Source: Edaphobacter modestus (GTDB taxonomy: Bacteria > Acidobacteriota > Terriglobia > Terriglobales > Acidobacteriaceae). Taken from it: a stretch of 64,000 nt of DNA. The notes under the pieces are model-generated. The model did no database searches, was not told where the DNA came from, and saw only the letters and a program-made list of their open reading frames with translations. The position numbers and the translations under genes are program-made. The stretch lies in assembly GCF_004217555.1 (NCBI RefSeq), contig NZ_SHKW01000001.1, forward strand, positions 868,001 to 932,000, read 5' to 3'. Below are positions 28,053 through 37,212 of this stretch, piece by piece (position 1 is the stretch's first letter; every line of letters starts with the position of its first letter).

Positions 28053-28736
28053 ATGGTAGAAACATTTTTGGGGGGAGCAGTCCGCGTGTGGGCTGTGGTC
28101 CTTCTATGCGGATCGCTTCTTTATCTCTCTGCGGTGGGGCAGCAGGCACGACCGGCGAAGGGTGGATCGGCCCTGTATCTTCAACCATCGGATGGGCGAA
28201 GGATCACGTCCCCGCCATCGTGGAGGCGTGGTATCCGGGGAGTTTGGCGGGCAGGCTTACGATTACTTTTCCCGCAGCGTGGGAGAGCTGCCGGCGTTCT
28301 ATAACTCGGACCCGTCGCGGATGGAGAAGTAGGTCGATAGCGATGGGAAGCCGCTGTTCCCGTTCGGGTTTTGGCCTGAGCTATATGAGCTTCCGCTATG
28401 AGCACCTTGTGGCAGCGGCTCCGGCGGTCGGGAGGAAGGGAAACATTAAGGTGACTGTGGATGTTACGAATATGGGAGGCCGAAGGAGATGAGGTTGTCC
28501 AGATGTATGTCCACGAGAATGTCAGCAGCGTAGAGACGCCACGGAGGTCGCTGGCGGGATTTTCACGGATTCATCTGAAGCCCGGCGAGACGAAGAAGGT
28601 GACCTTCGATCTTCCGCGGGGCCAGCTTGCGGTGTGGAACGCAGAGCGGTGGGCCGTGGAGCCGGGAACGTATACGATTTGGGCGTGCGGAACTTCGCTG
28701 GCCTCGCTGAGCGCGCAGTTTGTCCTGAAGCCTTGA
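28053..28736 (+). pseudogene. glycoside hydrolase family 3 relic (N-terminal signal joined to C-terminal domain)
   Basis: A signal-peptide-like start (VRVWAVVLLCGSLLYLSAVG) is joined within about 30 codons to the C-terminal part of a GH3 beta-glucosidase/xylosidase: STIGWAKDHVPAIVEAWYPG in one frame, GELPAFYNSDPSRMEK in another, FPFGFGLSYMSFRYEHL, then the fibronectin-III-like ending DEVVQMYVHENVSSVETPRR. Most of the catalytic barrel is deleted and at least two frameshifts separate the pieces. The intact enzyme would be secreted or periplasmic and cleave plant-type oligosaccharides. Confidence 0.75.
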
Positions 28737-28760
28737 GAGGGAGAGACGGGGGGGAACAAC

Positions 28761-29310
28761 ATGCAGAAGGGATGGATGACGACATGCTTTGCCGGGGCGG
28801 CGCTGCTGGTGCTCCACGTGGCGCAGGCGGCCGAGCCGAAGGCTCCGGTGGATTATGTGCGGCCCAATATCGGGAGCATCGGACAACTGCTTACGCCGAC
28901 GATCCCTTATGTGCAGTATCCGTATGGCATGGCGAGGCTGGCCCCAGTGACGACCCCCGGCATCACGGACCGTTATCTGGCCGACAAGATCTATGGCTTT
29001 CCCGCCGGCCCGGCGATGCTGATGGTCTCGACGGGGGCAGCGGATACACATGCGAAGAGCTACGCATCGGAGTTCGATCATGACTTCGAGACGGCCACTC
29101 CTTACTACTATGCGGTGAACCTCGATACGTGGAACGCGAAGGCGGAGCTGACGGCGGGGGAGAAGAGCGCGTACTACCGGTTCACGTTCCCGGCCGGACC
29201 GCACTCGCACGTTGTGTTGAGCCTTCGGGATAACGCGGAGATTACTATAGCGGGCGACCGCGTGGTGGGGGGAAGCGAGCGGATCCATGGATCGATCGCC
29301 AGCACTTCGG
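28761..29310 (+). pseudogene. glycoside hydrolase family 92 (alpha-mannosidase) N-terminal fragment
   Basis: A signal peptide (TTCFAGAALLVLHVAQAAE) precedes the GH92 start signature VDYVRPNIGSIGQLLTPTIP and YVQYPYGMARLAPVTTPGITD. About 180 of an expected ~750 residues remain, up to GGSERIHG near 29290. The sequence then changes into a transposase relic in the same frame, so a hybrid frame runs to 29594. It begins only 25 bp after the GH3 relic, suggesting a former polysaccharide-degradation operon. Confidence 0.8.
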
Positions 29311-29339
29311 ACGCGGGGGGACAAAACGCACATGGAGGG

Positions 29340-29600
29340 TCGGCCCGGAGCCCTGCGTCCCGGAGACGTTCGAGGATCGTAGAGTCCCCTGTACGCTTTC
29401 TCGTGTTTATTGACGACGCAACCAGCAGACTGATGCAGCTGCGCTTTTTGTGCCTAGCGAGAGCACAGAGAGCTACGTTGAAATATTGGACCCAGGAACA
29501 GCGCGTCATCCACACCGCTATCGTGGAAAACAAGCGCCTAGGCCATGCACTCTCTCCATCCTCAAAACGCAGCAGGATCTCAGAGGCGATTTGAAAGTTA
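29340..29600 (+). pseudogene. ISNCY-like DDE transposase relic
   Basis: TFEDRRVPCT in one frame, then FLVFIDDATSRLMQLRF in the next (the second catalytic Asp region), then PSESTESYVEILD in a third, then the C-terminal IVENKRLGHALS. The order matches ISNCY/ISDol1-type transposases, but more than half is deleted and at least two frameshifts are present. It fused with and truncated the GH92 gene. Confidence 0.6.
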
Positions 29601-29876
29601 TGACCAATAGCGAAAAGATCCTCTATAAAAAGCGAAAAAACAGTTTTTGGTCCGGTCGGAACAACCAATGAGCTTGCCAACGGAGCGAACAGTCGTGGAA
29701 CTGCAAACTGATGAAACGCGTGGAACGGAGGACGGAATCGGCGTCGGTTGAGCGTAACTTCTGGTTGCTGACAATCCACGAAGTCCTTTTGGGTCTCGAA
29801 CCTCAGGCCAACCTAATATTTCAGGCATGCGTTTTGGCGCGCAGATTGCTTTACATAGTCTATGTAGCGCTCATGA

Positions 29877-31955
29877 GTGGATGATCCTGTGAACCCTAAA
29901 CTCACATTAGCAATAAGCCATCATAAAGCTGGAACCTTTGTCCAAGCGGCCACGTTATACCGAGAACTTCTGGTTGCGGAACCACACAATGCTGACGCAC
30001 TTCATCTTCTTGGCGTCCTGATGCATCAGATTGGACAGTCGAAGGTTGCGACTGAACTTATCGGCTACGCGATACAGATCAACTCCCAATATGCCCCCTA
30101 CCATAACAACCTGGGCAATGCTCTCCACGCGATAGGAGATATAGCGGGCGCGAGGCGGAGCTTCGAACGATCCATCACTCTTGATTCCCGTACATCAAGC
30201 ACCTATGTGAATCTGGGTAACCTTGAAAATTCGCAGGAAGACTGGGGCGCGGCGAAAAAAAACTTTCAAGCGGCACTTCGCTATTCTCCAGCAAGTTTCG
30301 ACGCTCTCTTCGGGCTTGCTAATCTCATGATGGCGAAAGACGAGACTGCAGCGGCGATCAGATGGTACAAAAAAGCTGTCTCCGGTGAGCCCCACTCTAT
30401 TGCCGCCCTCAATGCCCTTGGGAATGCTCTGCTCTCGTCTGGCGACCAAGAGGGCGCGAAGACCAACTATCTAGCTGCCGCAGAATGCGCTCCATCACAT
30501 CCAGACGCGCATATCAATTTGGGCAATGTTTATATGGCACAACAGCAGTTCGATCTCGCCATTCGCTCCTATGAGCGAGCCGTTCATTGCGCGCCGTCAG
30601 ACCGCGATGCAATCACGCTTCTGGGACTTGCTCATCTGAAAAGGGAGGACGCGGAGGAGGCTATGAATGCGTTTTCCCGTGCCCTACGTCTCGATCCTGG
30701 ACATGCCCGTACTCACTTGTTTCTCGGTCATGCTCTCATCAAGGGTAAACATTTCCTGCAAAGTATTCAGTGTTTCGAGGAGACTATTCGCTTAGAGCCG
30801 ACATGCGACGAAGCACACAATGGTTTAGGAGCCGCCTACGAAGGCCTTGGAGAATATATCAAAGCCTCGGCCGCATTTGCCGCTGCCCACTCCCTCCGGC
30901 CTAGCTCAGTGGACTATCTCGTGAATATTGGCCTCAATATATTGAGGAGAAAAGATAAAGGCGGGGTCGAATTCCTCGACAGAGCCATTAAGCTCGATCC
31001 AGACCATATCGATGCTCATGTGGCCCGCGCTGTGATTTTGTTAAGCGAGGGCGACTACGAACTTGGATGGCCCGAATTCGAATGGCGCTGGCGTTTGCCG
31101 GAGTTTTCAGCGCGCGTCCGGCCCTTTACTCAACCTTTGTGGGAAGGACAATCCCTGGACCGGCGAGTAATCCTTCTTCATGCCGAACAGGGTTATGGCG
31201 ATACGATCCAATTTGTCCGCTATGTCAAGGATATCGTGCGGCTAGGAGGGGTAATTGTCCTCGAAGTCCAATCGCTCCTCTATCGTCTTCTAAAGCAAAT
31301 CCCAGGAGTTCAGGCATGCCTTCGTCAAGGAATTGATCCCCTCCCTAATTTTGATTTGCACTGTCCCCTCATGTCACTCCCAAATGTGCTCGGCACCAGA
31401 CTGGATTCGATTCCTCCTCCTGTAGAACTAACAGCAGTTGCAAAGGATGAAATCTTCCTGAAACCCTTTCAGCGACTCGAGGCGCTGAAAGTAGGAATCG
31501 TATGGGCAGGCAATCCAAAGCACACACGAGATACATTTCGCTCCATACCTTTTCAGATGCTTTTGCCGTTCCGTGAACTATCCGGAGTGACATTCGTTTC
31601 ACTTCAGAAGGATGTTCCGAATTGCGACGTCATTGCAGCCTCAACCTTTCCCATGCAGCGCCCCCTGTTGTCTTGTGAAGATTTCCTGGATACCGCGAGA
31701 GTAATTGACACCTTGGATCTTGTCATCGGCGTGGATACCTCGGTGGCCCACCTTGCGGCCTCGATGGGTAAACCCGTGTGGCTTATGCTACCTGAATCTG
31801 CGGATTGGCGGTGGGGGCTAGAAGGTGAAGGGACACCATGGTATCCAACGATGCGGCTCTTCCGACAAACAGCCAAAGATGGATGGGCGGATCTTGTCAA
31901 TCGTGTCCTCACAGACCTGGCAAAGATCTCGAGAACGCTACACCCGCCAGTCTAA
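29877..31955 (+). CDS. TPR-repeat protein with C-terminal GT9-like glycosyltransferase domain
   Basis: The 692-residue protein has about ten tetratricopeptide repeats (residues 5-380; examples ADALHLLGVLMHQIG and PDAHINLGNVYMAQQQFD) followed by a domain resembling heptosyltransferase/GT9 folds (VKDIVRLGGVIVLEVQ; LDLVIGVDTSVAHLAASMGK). Such fusions are common in acidobacteria and probably glycosylate proteins or surface glycans; the acceptor is unknown. GTG at 29877 is the chosen start; another in-frame GTG lies at 29889. No signal peptide, so it should be cytoplasmic. Confidence 0.85.
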   Translation: MDDPVNPKLTLAISHHKAGTFVQAATLYRELLVAEPHNADALHLLGVLMHQIGQSKVATELIGYAIQINSQYAPYHNNLGNALHAIGDIAGARRSFERSITLDSRTSSTYVNLGNLENSQEDWGAAKKNFQAALRYSPASFDALFGLANLMMAKDETAAAIRWYKKAVSGEPHSIAALNALGNALLSSGDQEGAKTNYLAAAECAPSHPDAHINLGNVYMAQQQFDLAIRSYERAVHCAPSDRDAITLLGLAHLKREDAEEAMNAFSRALRLDPGHARTHLFLGHALIKGKHFLQSIQCFEETIRLEPTCDEAHNGLGAAYEGLGEYIKASAAFAAAHSLRPSSVDYLVNIGLNILRRKDKGGVEFLDRAIKLDPDHIDAHVARAVILLSEGDYELGWPEFEWRWRLPEFSARVRPFTQPLWEGQSLDRRVILLHAEQGYGDTIQFVRYVKDIVRLGGVIVLEVQSLLYRLLKQIPGVQACLRQGIDPLPNFDLHCPLMSLPNVLGTRLDSIPPPVELTAVAKDEIFLKPFQRLEALKVGIVWAGNPKHTRDTFRSIPFQMLLPFRELSGVTFVSLQKDVPNCDVIAASTFPMQRPLLSCEDFLDTARVIDTLDLVIGVDTSVAHLAASMGKPVWLMLPESADWRWGLEGEGTPWYPTMRLFRQTAKDGWADLVNRVLTDLAKISRTLHPPV

Positions 31956-32102
31956 TCATCTCGAGCAGTCGCTCATTACTGCGTGAGCAGATGTTAACCA
32001 TCGTGCCCTGCCTTCCCCCTATTGGGAAGTTGCAGGTTTTTTCAACACATCCTCAGCAGCGGCCTTGCTTCCACCAAATGCGTCCTACATTGAGAGCCCG
32101 CC

Positions 32103-32275
32103 AGGGCACACATCAACATGAAACAGGACGCAACCACCCCCAGCTGAATGGATGTGAGACCAAGTTCCGTTCGCAGCAGTGGGAAGATCGAAAAGATGGC
32201 CTGGCGATCCGCATAATTGAGAAAACAGACGATCCACAACAGTGCGACGAGAAACCCGGGATAAAAGCGTTGCAT
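32103..32275 (-). pseudogene. MFS transporter, 5' fragment
   Basis: From an ATG at 32275, preceded by GGAGATTGAA, about 57 residues of a typical MFS start are readable: GFLVALLWIVCFLNYADRQA (TM1), IFSIFPLLRTELGLTSIQLG, then the start of TM2. Homology stops near 32103. It is divergent from, and different in sequence to, the intact MFS gene at 32395. Confidence 0.65.
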
Positions 32276-32394
32276 TTCAATCTCCGGTCGCAGACACTGC
32301 TCTGAATGGATTTGGACTGCTTGCACATGCTAATTTTCATATTGCACAACAGTCAAAATTTCTCCGATCGACTCATGCACAGACTGGATTGCCA

Positions 32395-33651
32395 ATGATC
32401 AGCCGAAACAAACGTGTCTCTATCGCCGTGGTTCTTGGCATCGGCATCCTCGTTAACTATTTCGACCGGGTCAATCTATCCGTCGCTCACGACGCCCTGC
32501 AAAGTGCCTTCGGAATCTCCGACATCGTATTCGGATACCTGCTGGGAGCCTATAGCTGGACATACGCAATGATGCAATTGCCGAGCGGCTCCCTGCTCGA
32601 TCGTTTCGGAGTTCGGCGCATCATGCTCGTATCGATCCTCTTGTGGGCAATTGCCTCCGGACTTGCAGCCGTGGCGCCTACGATTCTGTTTCTCTTCGCT
32701 GCACGGTTTCTGCTCGGTATTGGCGAAGCCCCTACCTTCCCTGCCTGCGCCAAGGCGATCGGCTTATGGTTCCCACCAAATGAGCGCGGAGTTCCGACGG
32801 CTACGTTTGATGCCGCAGCGAAACTCTCAATCGGGCTTGGCACTCCCATCCTGGGGCTTATTCTCCTCCGATTCGGAATGCGCGCTAACTTCGCCGCAAC
32901 AGCGATTCTCAGCATCCTTTATGCACTTTTATTTGCCTTCACGTATCGCGATCCCGCAGTACGTCAGAACATCGATCCCGCGGAAAACAAAAATGCCGAC
33001 ACCGGGCGTCTGCGATTATCCGATCTCTTACGACAGCGAAAAATTTTAGGGGCTGCACTAGGTTCCGGCGCCTACAACTACTGTTTTTACCTGCTTTTGA
33101 CTTGGATGCCTTTCTACCTCCAGAAAGGTCTCAAAATGACAAGTCGACAAGCAGTCTTGTGGTCCGCAGTGCCTTGGCTTGTGGCGGCATTTTTTGGGTT
33201 TGCCGTAGGTGGCATGCTGACAGACTCGCTCATTCGACGAGGCCACGATGCCGGCACAGTTCGCAAAACCATACTTCTTATAGGAACGGGCATGGGCCTT
33301 TTCGTTCTCGCTCCCGCCTTTCTACGCCAGCCTCAAATTGTCCTCGTATGCCTGAGCCTGGCACTCAGCGGGCTCGCGGCCGCGTCACCCATCCTATGGA
33401 CTCTGCCTTCCCTTCTGGCGCCGCCAGCAAGCACGGGGCGCGTCGGAGCTATTATGAACCAGTCCAATCAGCTGGCTGCAATCGTGGCACCCGTGGCGAC
33501 AGGCTACATCACCACCGGAACTCATTCCTTTGACGCCGCATTTTTTGTCGCAGGCATCATTCTTTTGATCGGCATTGCAAGCTACGTGTTCTTGCTTGGC
33601 CGGATCGAACAGATCCCCTTCGCTCTCGCTAAAGATCAATTGGCTGCATAG
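32395..33651 (+). CDS. MFS transporter, anion:cation symporter-like (sugar acid type)
   Basis: The 418-residue, 12-TM transporter has the ACS-family look: TM1 with VNYFDRVNLSVAHDAL, the loop-2 motif GSLLDRFGVRR, and TM4-5 RFLLGIGEAPTFPACAKAIG. Relatives import hexonates, glucarate/galactarate or related acids with H+. The ATG at 32395 was chosen because TM1 starts 10 residues later. It converges with the SDR gene, overlapping its 3' end by 23 bp. The SDR and zinc dehydrogenase next door suggest a sugar-acid catabolic unit. Confidence 0.85.
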   Translation: MISRNKRVSIAVVLGIGILVNYFDRVNLSVAHDALQSAFGISDIVFGYLLGAYSWTYAMMQLPSGSLLDRFGVRRIMLVSILLWAIASGLAAVAPTILFLFAARFLLGIGEAPTFPACAKAIGLWFPPNERGVPTATFDAAAKLSIGLGTPILGLILLRFGMRANFAATAILSILYALLFAFTYRDPAVRQNIDPAENKNADTGRLRLSDLLRQRKILGAALGSGAYNYCFYLLLTWMPFYLQKGLKMTSRQAVLWSAVPWLVAAFFGFAVGGMLTDSLIRRGHDAGTVRKTILLIGTGMGLFVLAPAFLRQPQIVLVCLSLALSGLAAASPILWTLPSLLAPPASTGRVGAIMNQSNQLAAIVAPVATGYITTGTHSFDAAFFVAGIILLIGIASYVFLLGRIEQIPFALAKDQLAA

Positions 33652-34492
33652 CGCTCGTCACAGCGCTGGCCGACGTTTTGGGGAGGGCGCGTGTTGCCCC
33701 TGTTGAGATCCCACCATCAACAAGCAGAGTTTGCCCTGTTACATATCTGCTCTCCTCAGATGCCAGAAATACGACAGGACCCTCCAGATCGTCAGGCCGT
33801 CCAGGTCGCTTAACTGGAATGCGATCGCAGAGATACTCAACCCATTCCTTGCTTTCATACATAATTTTGTTCTGTTCTGTTCTGAACCATCCTGGCGCGA
33901 GACAGTTTACTGTGATCCCATGAACTCCCCAATCATCCGCAAGACTCATCGTCAACTGGCGAATCCCTCCACGGCTCGCACCGTAAGGGCCGAGACCGGC
34001 GTATCCTGCCACAGAAGTCACAGAACCCACATTGATAATGCGTCCATAACCGCGCTTGATCATACCTTTCGCCACTGCTTGCGCCACGAAAAAAGATCCG
34101 CGCAGATTTGTGTCCAGGATCCGGTTCCAGTCCTCCCAGGAGACCTCTATGGCAGGCTTTCGAATGTTCATCCCCGCATTATTCACAAGGATGTCGATCG
34201 AACCGAATGCTGATTCGGCTTCTGCGACAGCTGAACGAATCGACTCTTCGCTGCAGACATCGAGCGCCACCGAGACACAACGGCGACCTAGCTCGGTAAT
34301 CTCTCTCTCGAACTCTGCTAAGGCGCTCTGCTGGCGACTTGTCAGAATTAGATCGGCGCCAGCGCGAGCAAGCGCGCGAGCAAAATGCTGGCCGAGCCCC
34401 CGGCTCGTCCCCGTCACCATAGCAACCCTGCCGCTAAGATTGAAAAACGGGAAGGATGGCGGCTGCGTGGAATTCGCTAATTCTTCTCTCAC
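33629..34492 (-). CDS. SDR-family oxidoreductase (gluconate 5-dehydrogenase-like)
   Basis: The 287-residue short-chain dehydrogenase has the cofactor motif TGTSRGLGQ (residues 27-35), NNAG (104-107), S157 and Y170. The catalytic YxxxK reads YGASR, so the usual Lys is Arg174. The C-terminal GITVNCLAPGWFRTEQ and YVTGQTLLVDGG are typical of the gluconate-5-dehydrogenase/IdnO branch. It starts with GTG overlapping the stop of the zinc dehydrogenase by one base (TAGTG), so the two are coupled. Substrate inferred from family and neighbours. Confidence 0.85.
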   Translation of the reverse strand: MREELANSTQPPSFPFFNLSGRVAMVTGTSRGLGQHFARALARAGADLILTSRQQSALAEFEREITELGRRCVSVALDVCSEESIRSAVAEAESAFGSIDILVNNAGMNIRKPAIEVSWEDWNRILDTNLRGSFFVAQAVAKGMIKRGYGRIINVGSVTSVAGYAGLGPYGASRGGIRQLTMSLADDWGVHGITVNCLAPGWFRTEQNKIMYESKEWVEYLCDRIPVKRPGRPDDLEGPVVFLASEESRYVTGQTLLVDGGISTGATRALPKTSASAVTSAMQPIDL

Positions 34493-35550
34493 TAGTCTCC
34501 ATTCCCCACATTCGGAGTAAGAATGACCTTGATCAAATTTGCTTCCTTTCGGTAAAGCCGCTCAAATGCTGCTGCTCCGTTGGAGAGTGGTTCGACTGCG
34601 GATATCAGCGAGCTCACATCGATCTGTTTCGAGGCCAGAAGCTCGATAGCCCGAGGATATTCTCCCGCAGAGGCTGCCGATCCCTGCAGTCTGATTTGTC
34701 TCGTCACTACTGCTTGCAGCGGCAACTCGACATTAGGATCGATATTTCCAACCAGGGTAACGGTCCCGCCTTTGCGTACCGCATTGATCGCCGTTTTCAC
34801 AGTCGCTCCGAAGCCGACTGCCTCGAAGACATGATCGACTCCCTGCGCATAATGCTGAAATACGATCCCCGAGACATCTGAGTTTGTGTCATCAGTACCC
34901 AGATGGATCGGGGTATGCGCACCCACCTTTCCAGCGGCGTCAACTCTGCTCTTATCCGGATCCACCACAAAGATGTGTGAAGCGCCCTCTACGCGTAACG
35001 CCTGCACAATCAATGTTCCGATCATTCCGGCACCAAGTACCAGCGCTGTTTCTCCGCGTCGGAACTTCGATATAGAAACCGCATGCAGCGCAACGGAAAC
35101 AGCTTCGATCATTGCAGCCTCGGTAAACGATAACTCCGAAGGCAAACGATGAAGTACCCTGGCAGGAATTGCCAGGTACTCTGCAAATGCGCCGTTCCGA
35201 CGATAGTCCTTGCAGGAGACACCAAACACCTGGCGGTTGTCACATAGGTTGATCTCGCCGCGACGACAATATGGGCAGCTTCCACAATAGAGAGTCGAAT
35301 CGAAGGTAACCCGTTCTCCAACCCCCCAATCTGTGACCCCTGAGCCCACCTTTGCGATCACGCCTGCCGCTTCGTGTCCCATGATGAGGGGCGGTATCCG
35401 CCGCCCGGAGGAGCCGTCATAGCCATGGACATCGCTTCCACAAATGCCACATGCTTCAACCTGAAGCAATATCTCATCAGGCGCTAACTCAGGCAATGGC
35501 GCTTCGACCAGTTCGAGCTCTCGATACTCCGATAACAATAAGGCTTTCAT
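34492..35550 (-). CDS. zinc-dependent medium-chain dehydrogenase (polyol/L-idonate dehydrogenase-like)
   Basis: The 352-residue MDR enzyme has catalytic-zinc ligands in CGICGSDVH (C37) and GHE (H59, E60), and structural-zinc cysteines C89, C92, C95 and C103. The Rossmann motif is ALVLGAGMIGTLIVQA. Starting at the ATG at 35550 gives the canonical MKALLLSEY start; an in-frame ATG at 35574 adds eight residues. It oxidises a secondary alcohol of a sugar or polyol with NAD(P). With the SDR it recalls the IdnD/IdnO pair that interconverts idonate and gluconate through 5-ketogluconate, though this is only an inference. Confidence 0.87.
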   Translation of the reverse strand: MKALLLSEYRELELVEAPLPELAPDEILLQVEACGICGSDVHGYDGSSGRRIPPLIMGHEAAGVIAKVGSGVTDWGVGERVTFDSTLYCGSCPYCRRGEINLCDNRQVFGVSCKDYRRNGAFAEYLAIPARVLHRLPSELSFTEAAMIEAVSVALHAVSISKFRRGETALVLGAGMIGTLIVQALRVEGASHIFVVDPDKSRVDAAGKVGAHTPIHLGTDDTNSDVSGIVFQHYAQGVDHVFEAVGFGATVKTAINAVRKGGTVTLVGNIDPNVELPLQAVVTRQIRLQGSAASAGEYPRAIELLASKQIDVSSLISAVEPLSNGAAAFERLYRKEANLIKVILTPNVGNGD

Positions 35551-35800
35551 GGCTATCACTTTACACGAATGCACGCCATCGTTGTCCTGTTGTCTCCTGC
35601 CAACAATTCACTGTCACCTTGTTGCGATATTGTCATCGAAATGTCGCGACTTTGCGTAATCCCTGGCCCCCAAAGAGTTTGACATTGCCGAGATAGATGC
35701 GTGACAATTCGCGCCCTTCGGCTTCCTATACTCAGCCCTGTATTGAGTTGAAAGTATCAATCAGTAGACGATCACGGCTGTATCTATTGGAGGAATCTTC

Positions 35801-36880
35801 GTGCGACGGCGATATCGCAAAAGAGATCGATGGCCTCTGGCCCTGATGGGAATCCTGGTCACACTTACCTGCCGCCTGAACGCGCAGAGTGTACCGCCCA
35901 CGCAAGACCTTGAATCCCACGCAGGACATGTTCCGGTGATCTCAGGAGGAGCGGCTTACATACACAATGTGAACGGTGGGGTGACTTCACTTATCCCTCA
36001 AATCAACCCAGTCCTTCTGGTGCCCTTTGGATCACATGTGCTGCTGCAATCGCGTACCGACTTCACAGGTTTCTTTCAGCGGGAGAATCAAACGTCCGGC
36101 CCATTTAAGGGGAAGGTGTTCAAAACCGTTGACTACGCGCAGCTTGACTGGTTCGCAAATACCCACATCATGGTCAGCGCCGGTAAGTATCTGCTTCCGT
36201 TCGGGATGTACAACGAACGTCTCGTGCCTATATGGATTCGTAATCTGGCTGATTCCCCGATTACGGCTTCAATAGGTACCCGCAATAGCGGCGCCGGTGA
36301 CGGGTTCATGTTGCGGGGCGTTGCGACTCAGCATCAGTCGTTCTCTATCCAGTACTCCGCCTACTTCTCTGCACGCAGCGACATCAATCAACTCGAGGCA
36401 GCGCGAACAGCAGGCGGCGATACAAGCATCTTTCTCAACGGTCCCCGGCTTGAGGTAGGCGTCTCTTACCAGCGCTTCCTGCAACAACGCAATATCAATA
36501 GCGTTGCTACCTATATCTCATGGCAACCGCGCACAGTCCCACTGGATCTGAAAGCTGAAGGAGATTTCAGCTACAACGGTCGAGGTTATTGGATAGAAAG
36601 TGCGTACCGACCTCAACAGCTGCCCATCCCGGTCATAACACGCAAGCTTCAGCTTGTGGGTCGTATGCAACAATTCTTTCCCTTGCATGGCGGCGGTAAT
36701 AGCTTGCCGACTGTGGATACAAACAGAGTTGACTTCGGGCTCAACTATTACTTTCGCGATGACATTCGCATCGTCTCCAGCTACGGGCGCAGCTTCAGCC
36801 CTCAGGGTAACGCCAACGTTTGGAACATAGGTGCAACCTACAGATTTCTGTTTCCACTCTGGCCAGCGAGGAAGAAATGA
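35801..36880 (+). CDS. outer-membrane beta-barrel protein (porin-like)
   Basis: The 359-residue protein has a signal peptide (WPLALMGILVTLTCRLNAQ) and many alternating amphipathic beta-strands. It ends in an outer-membrane-type C-terminal strand (NVWNIGATYRFLFPLW) followed by PARKK. Segments such as HIMVSAGKYLLPFGMYNER resemble phosphate-selective-porin-like proteins. Start is GTG with a strong GGAGG at 35789-35793. Its stop overlaps the start of a cytochrome gene (ATGA), so it belongs to the following six-gene run. A role in admitting small substrates or electron transfer at the outer membrane is inferred from context only. Confidence 0.7.
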   Translation: MRRRYRKRDRWPLALMGILVTLTCRLNAQSVPPTQDLESHAGHVPVISGGAAYIHNVNGGVTSLIPQINPVLLVPFGSHVLLQSRTDFTGFFQRENQTSGPFKGKVFKTVDYAQLDWFANTHIMVSAGKYLLPFGMYNERLVPIWIRNLADSPITASIGTRNSGAGDGFMLRGVATQHQSFSIQYSAYFSARSDINQLEAARTAGGDTSIFLNGPRLEVGVSYQRFLQQRNINSVATYISWQPRTVPLDLKAEGDFSYNGRGYWIESAYRPQQLPIPVITRKLQLVGRMQQFFPLHGGGNSLPTVDTNRVDFGLNYYFRDDIRIVSSYGRSFSPQGNANVWNIGATYRFLFPLWPARKK

Positions 36881-37167
36881 ATCGTCGATTCTTGAGCGTC
36901 ATGCTTTGCTCGTGGGTGCTGCTTATCGTCTCAATCGCATTAGCGGCACAGGAGCAAAAAACGGACAAACCCACCGCAACCGTACAGCAGCAGACTCGTC
37001 CACTTAAAACCGGCGAACAGGTCTACAACGATAACTGCGTTCGCTGTCATACACCGCCAATGGTCCTTTCGCCCCGCATTACCGGAACCATCGTTATGCA
37101 CATGCGTTCGCGTGCCCGTCTTTCTCGTAAAGACGAAGAGCTTCTCCTCAAATTCTTCGCACCATAG
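36877..37167 (+). CDS. small monohaem cytochrome c
   Basis: The 96-residue exported protein has a signal segment (VMLCSWVLLIVSIALAAQ) and one haem-binding CVRCH at residues 54-58 in the context GEQVYNDNCVRCHTPP. The C-terminal region is short (SPRITGTIVMHMRSRARLS), with a methionine that could be the distal ligand. The start overlaps the porin stop by ATGA. It is likely a periplasmic electron carrier for the neighbouring copper and haem proteins. Confidence 0.82.
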   Translation: MNRRFLSVMLCSWVLLIVSIALAAQEQKTDKPTATVQQQTRPLKTGEQVYNDNCVRCHTPPMVLSPRITGTIVMHMRSRARLSRKDEELLLKFFAP

Positions 37168-37212
37168 CACCCGCAATTCGCCCTTATCTAGACCATATTG
37201 GAGGATGTTCGA

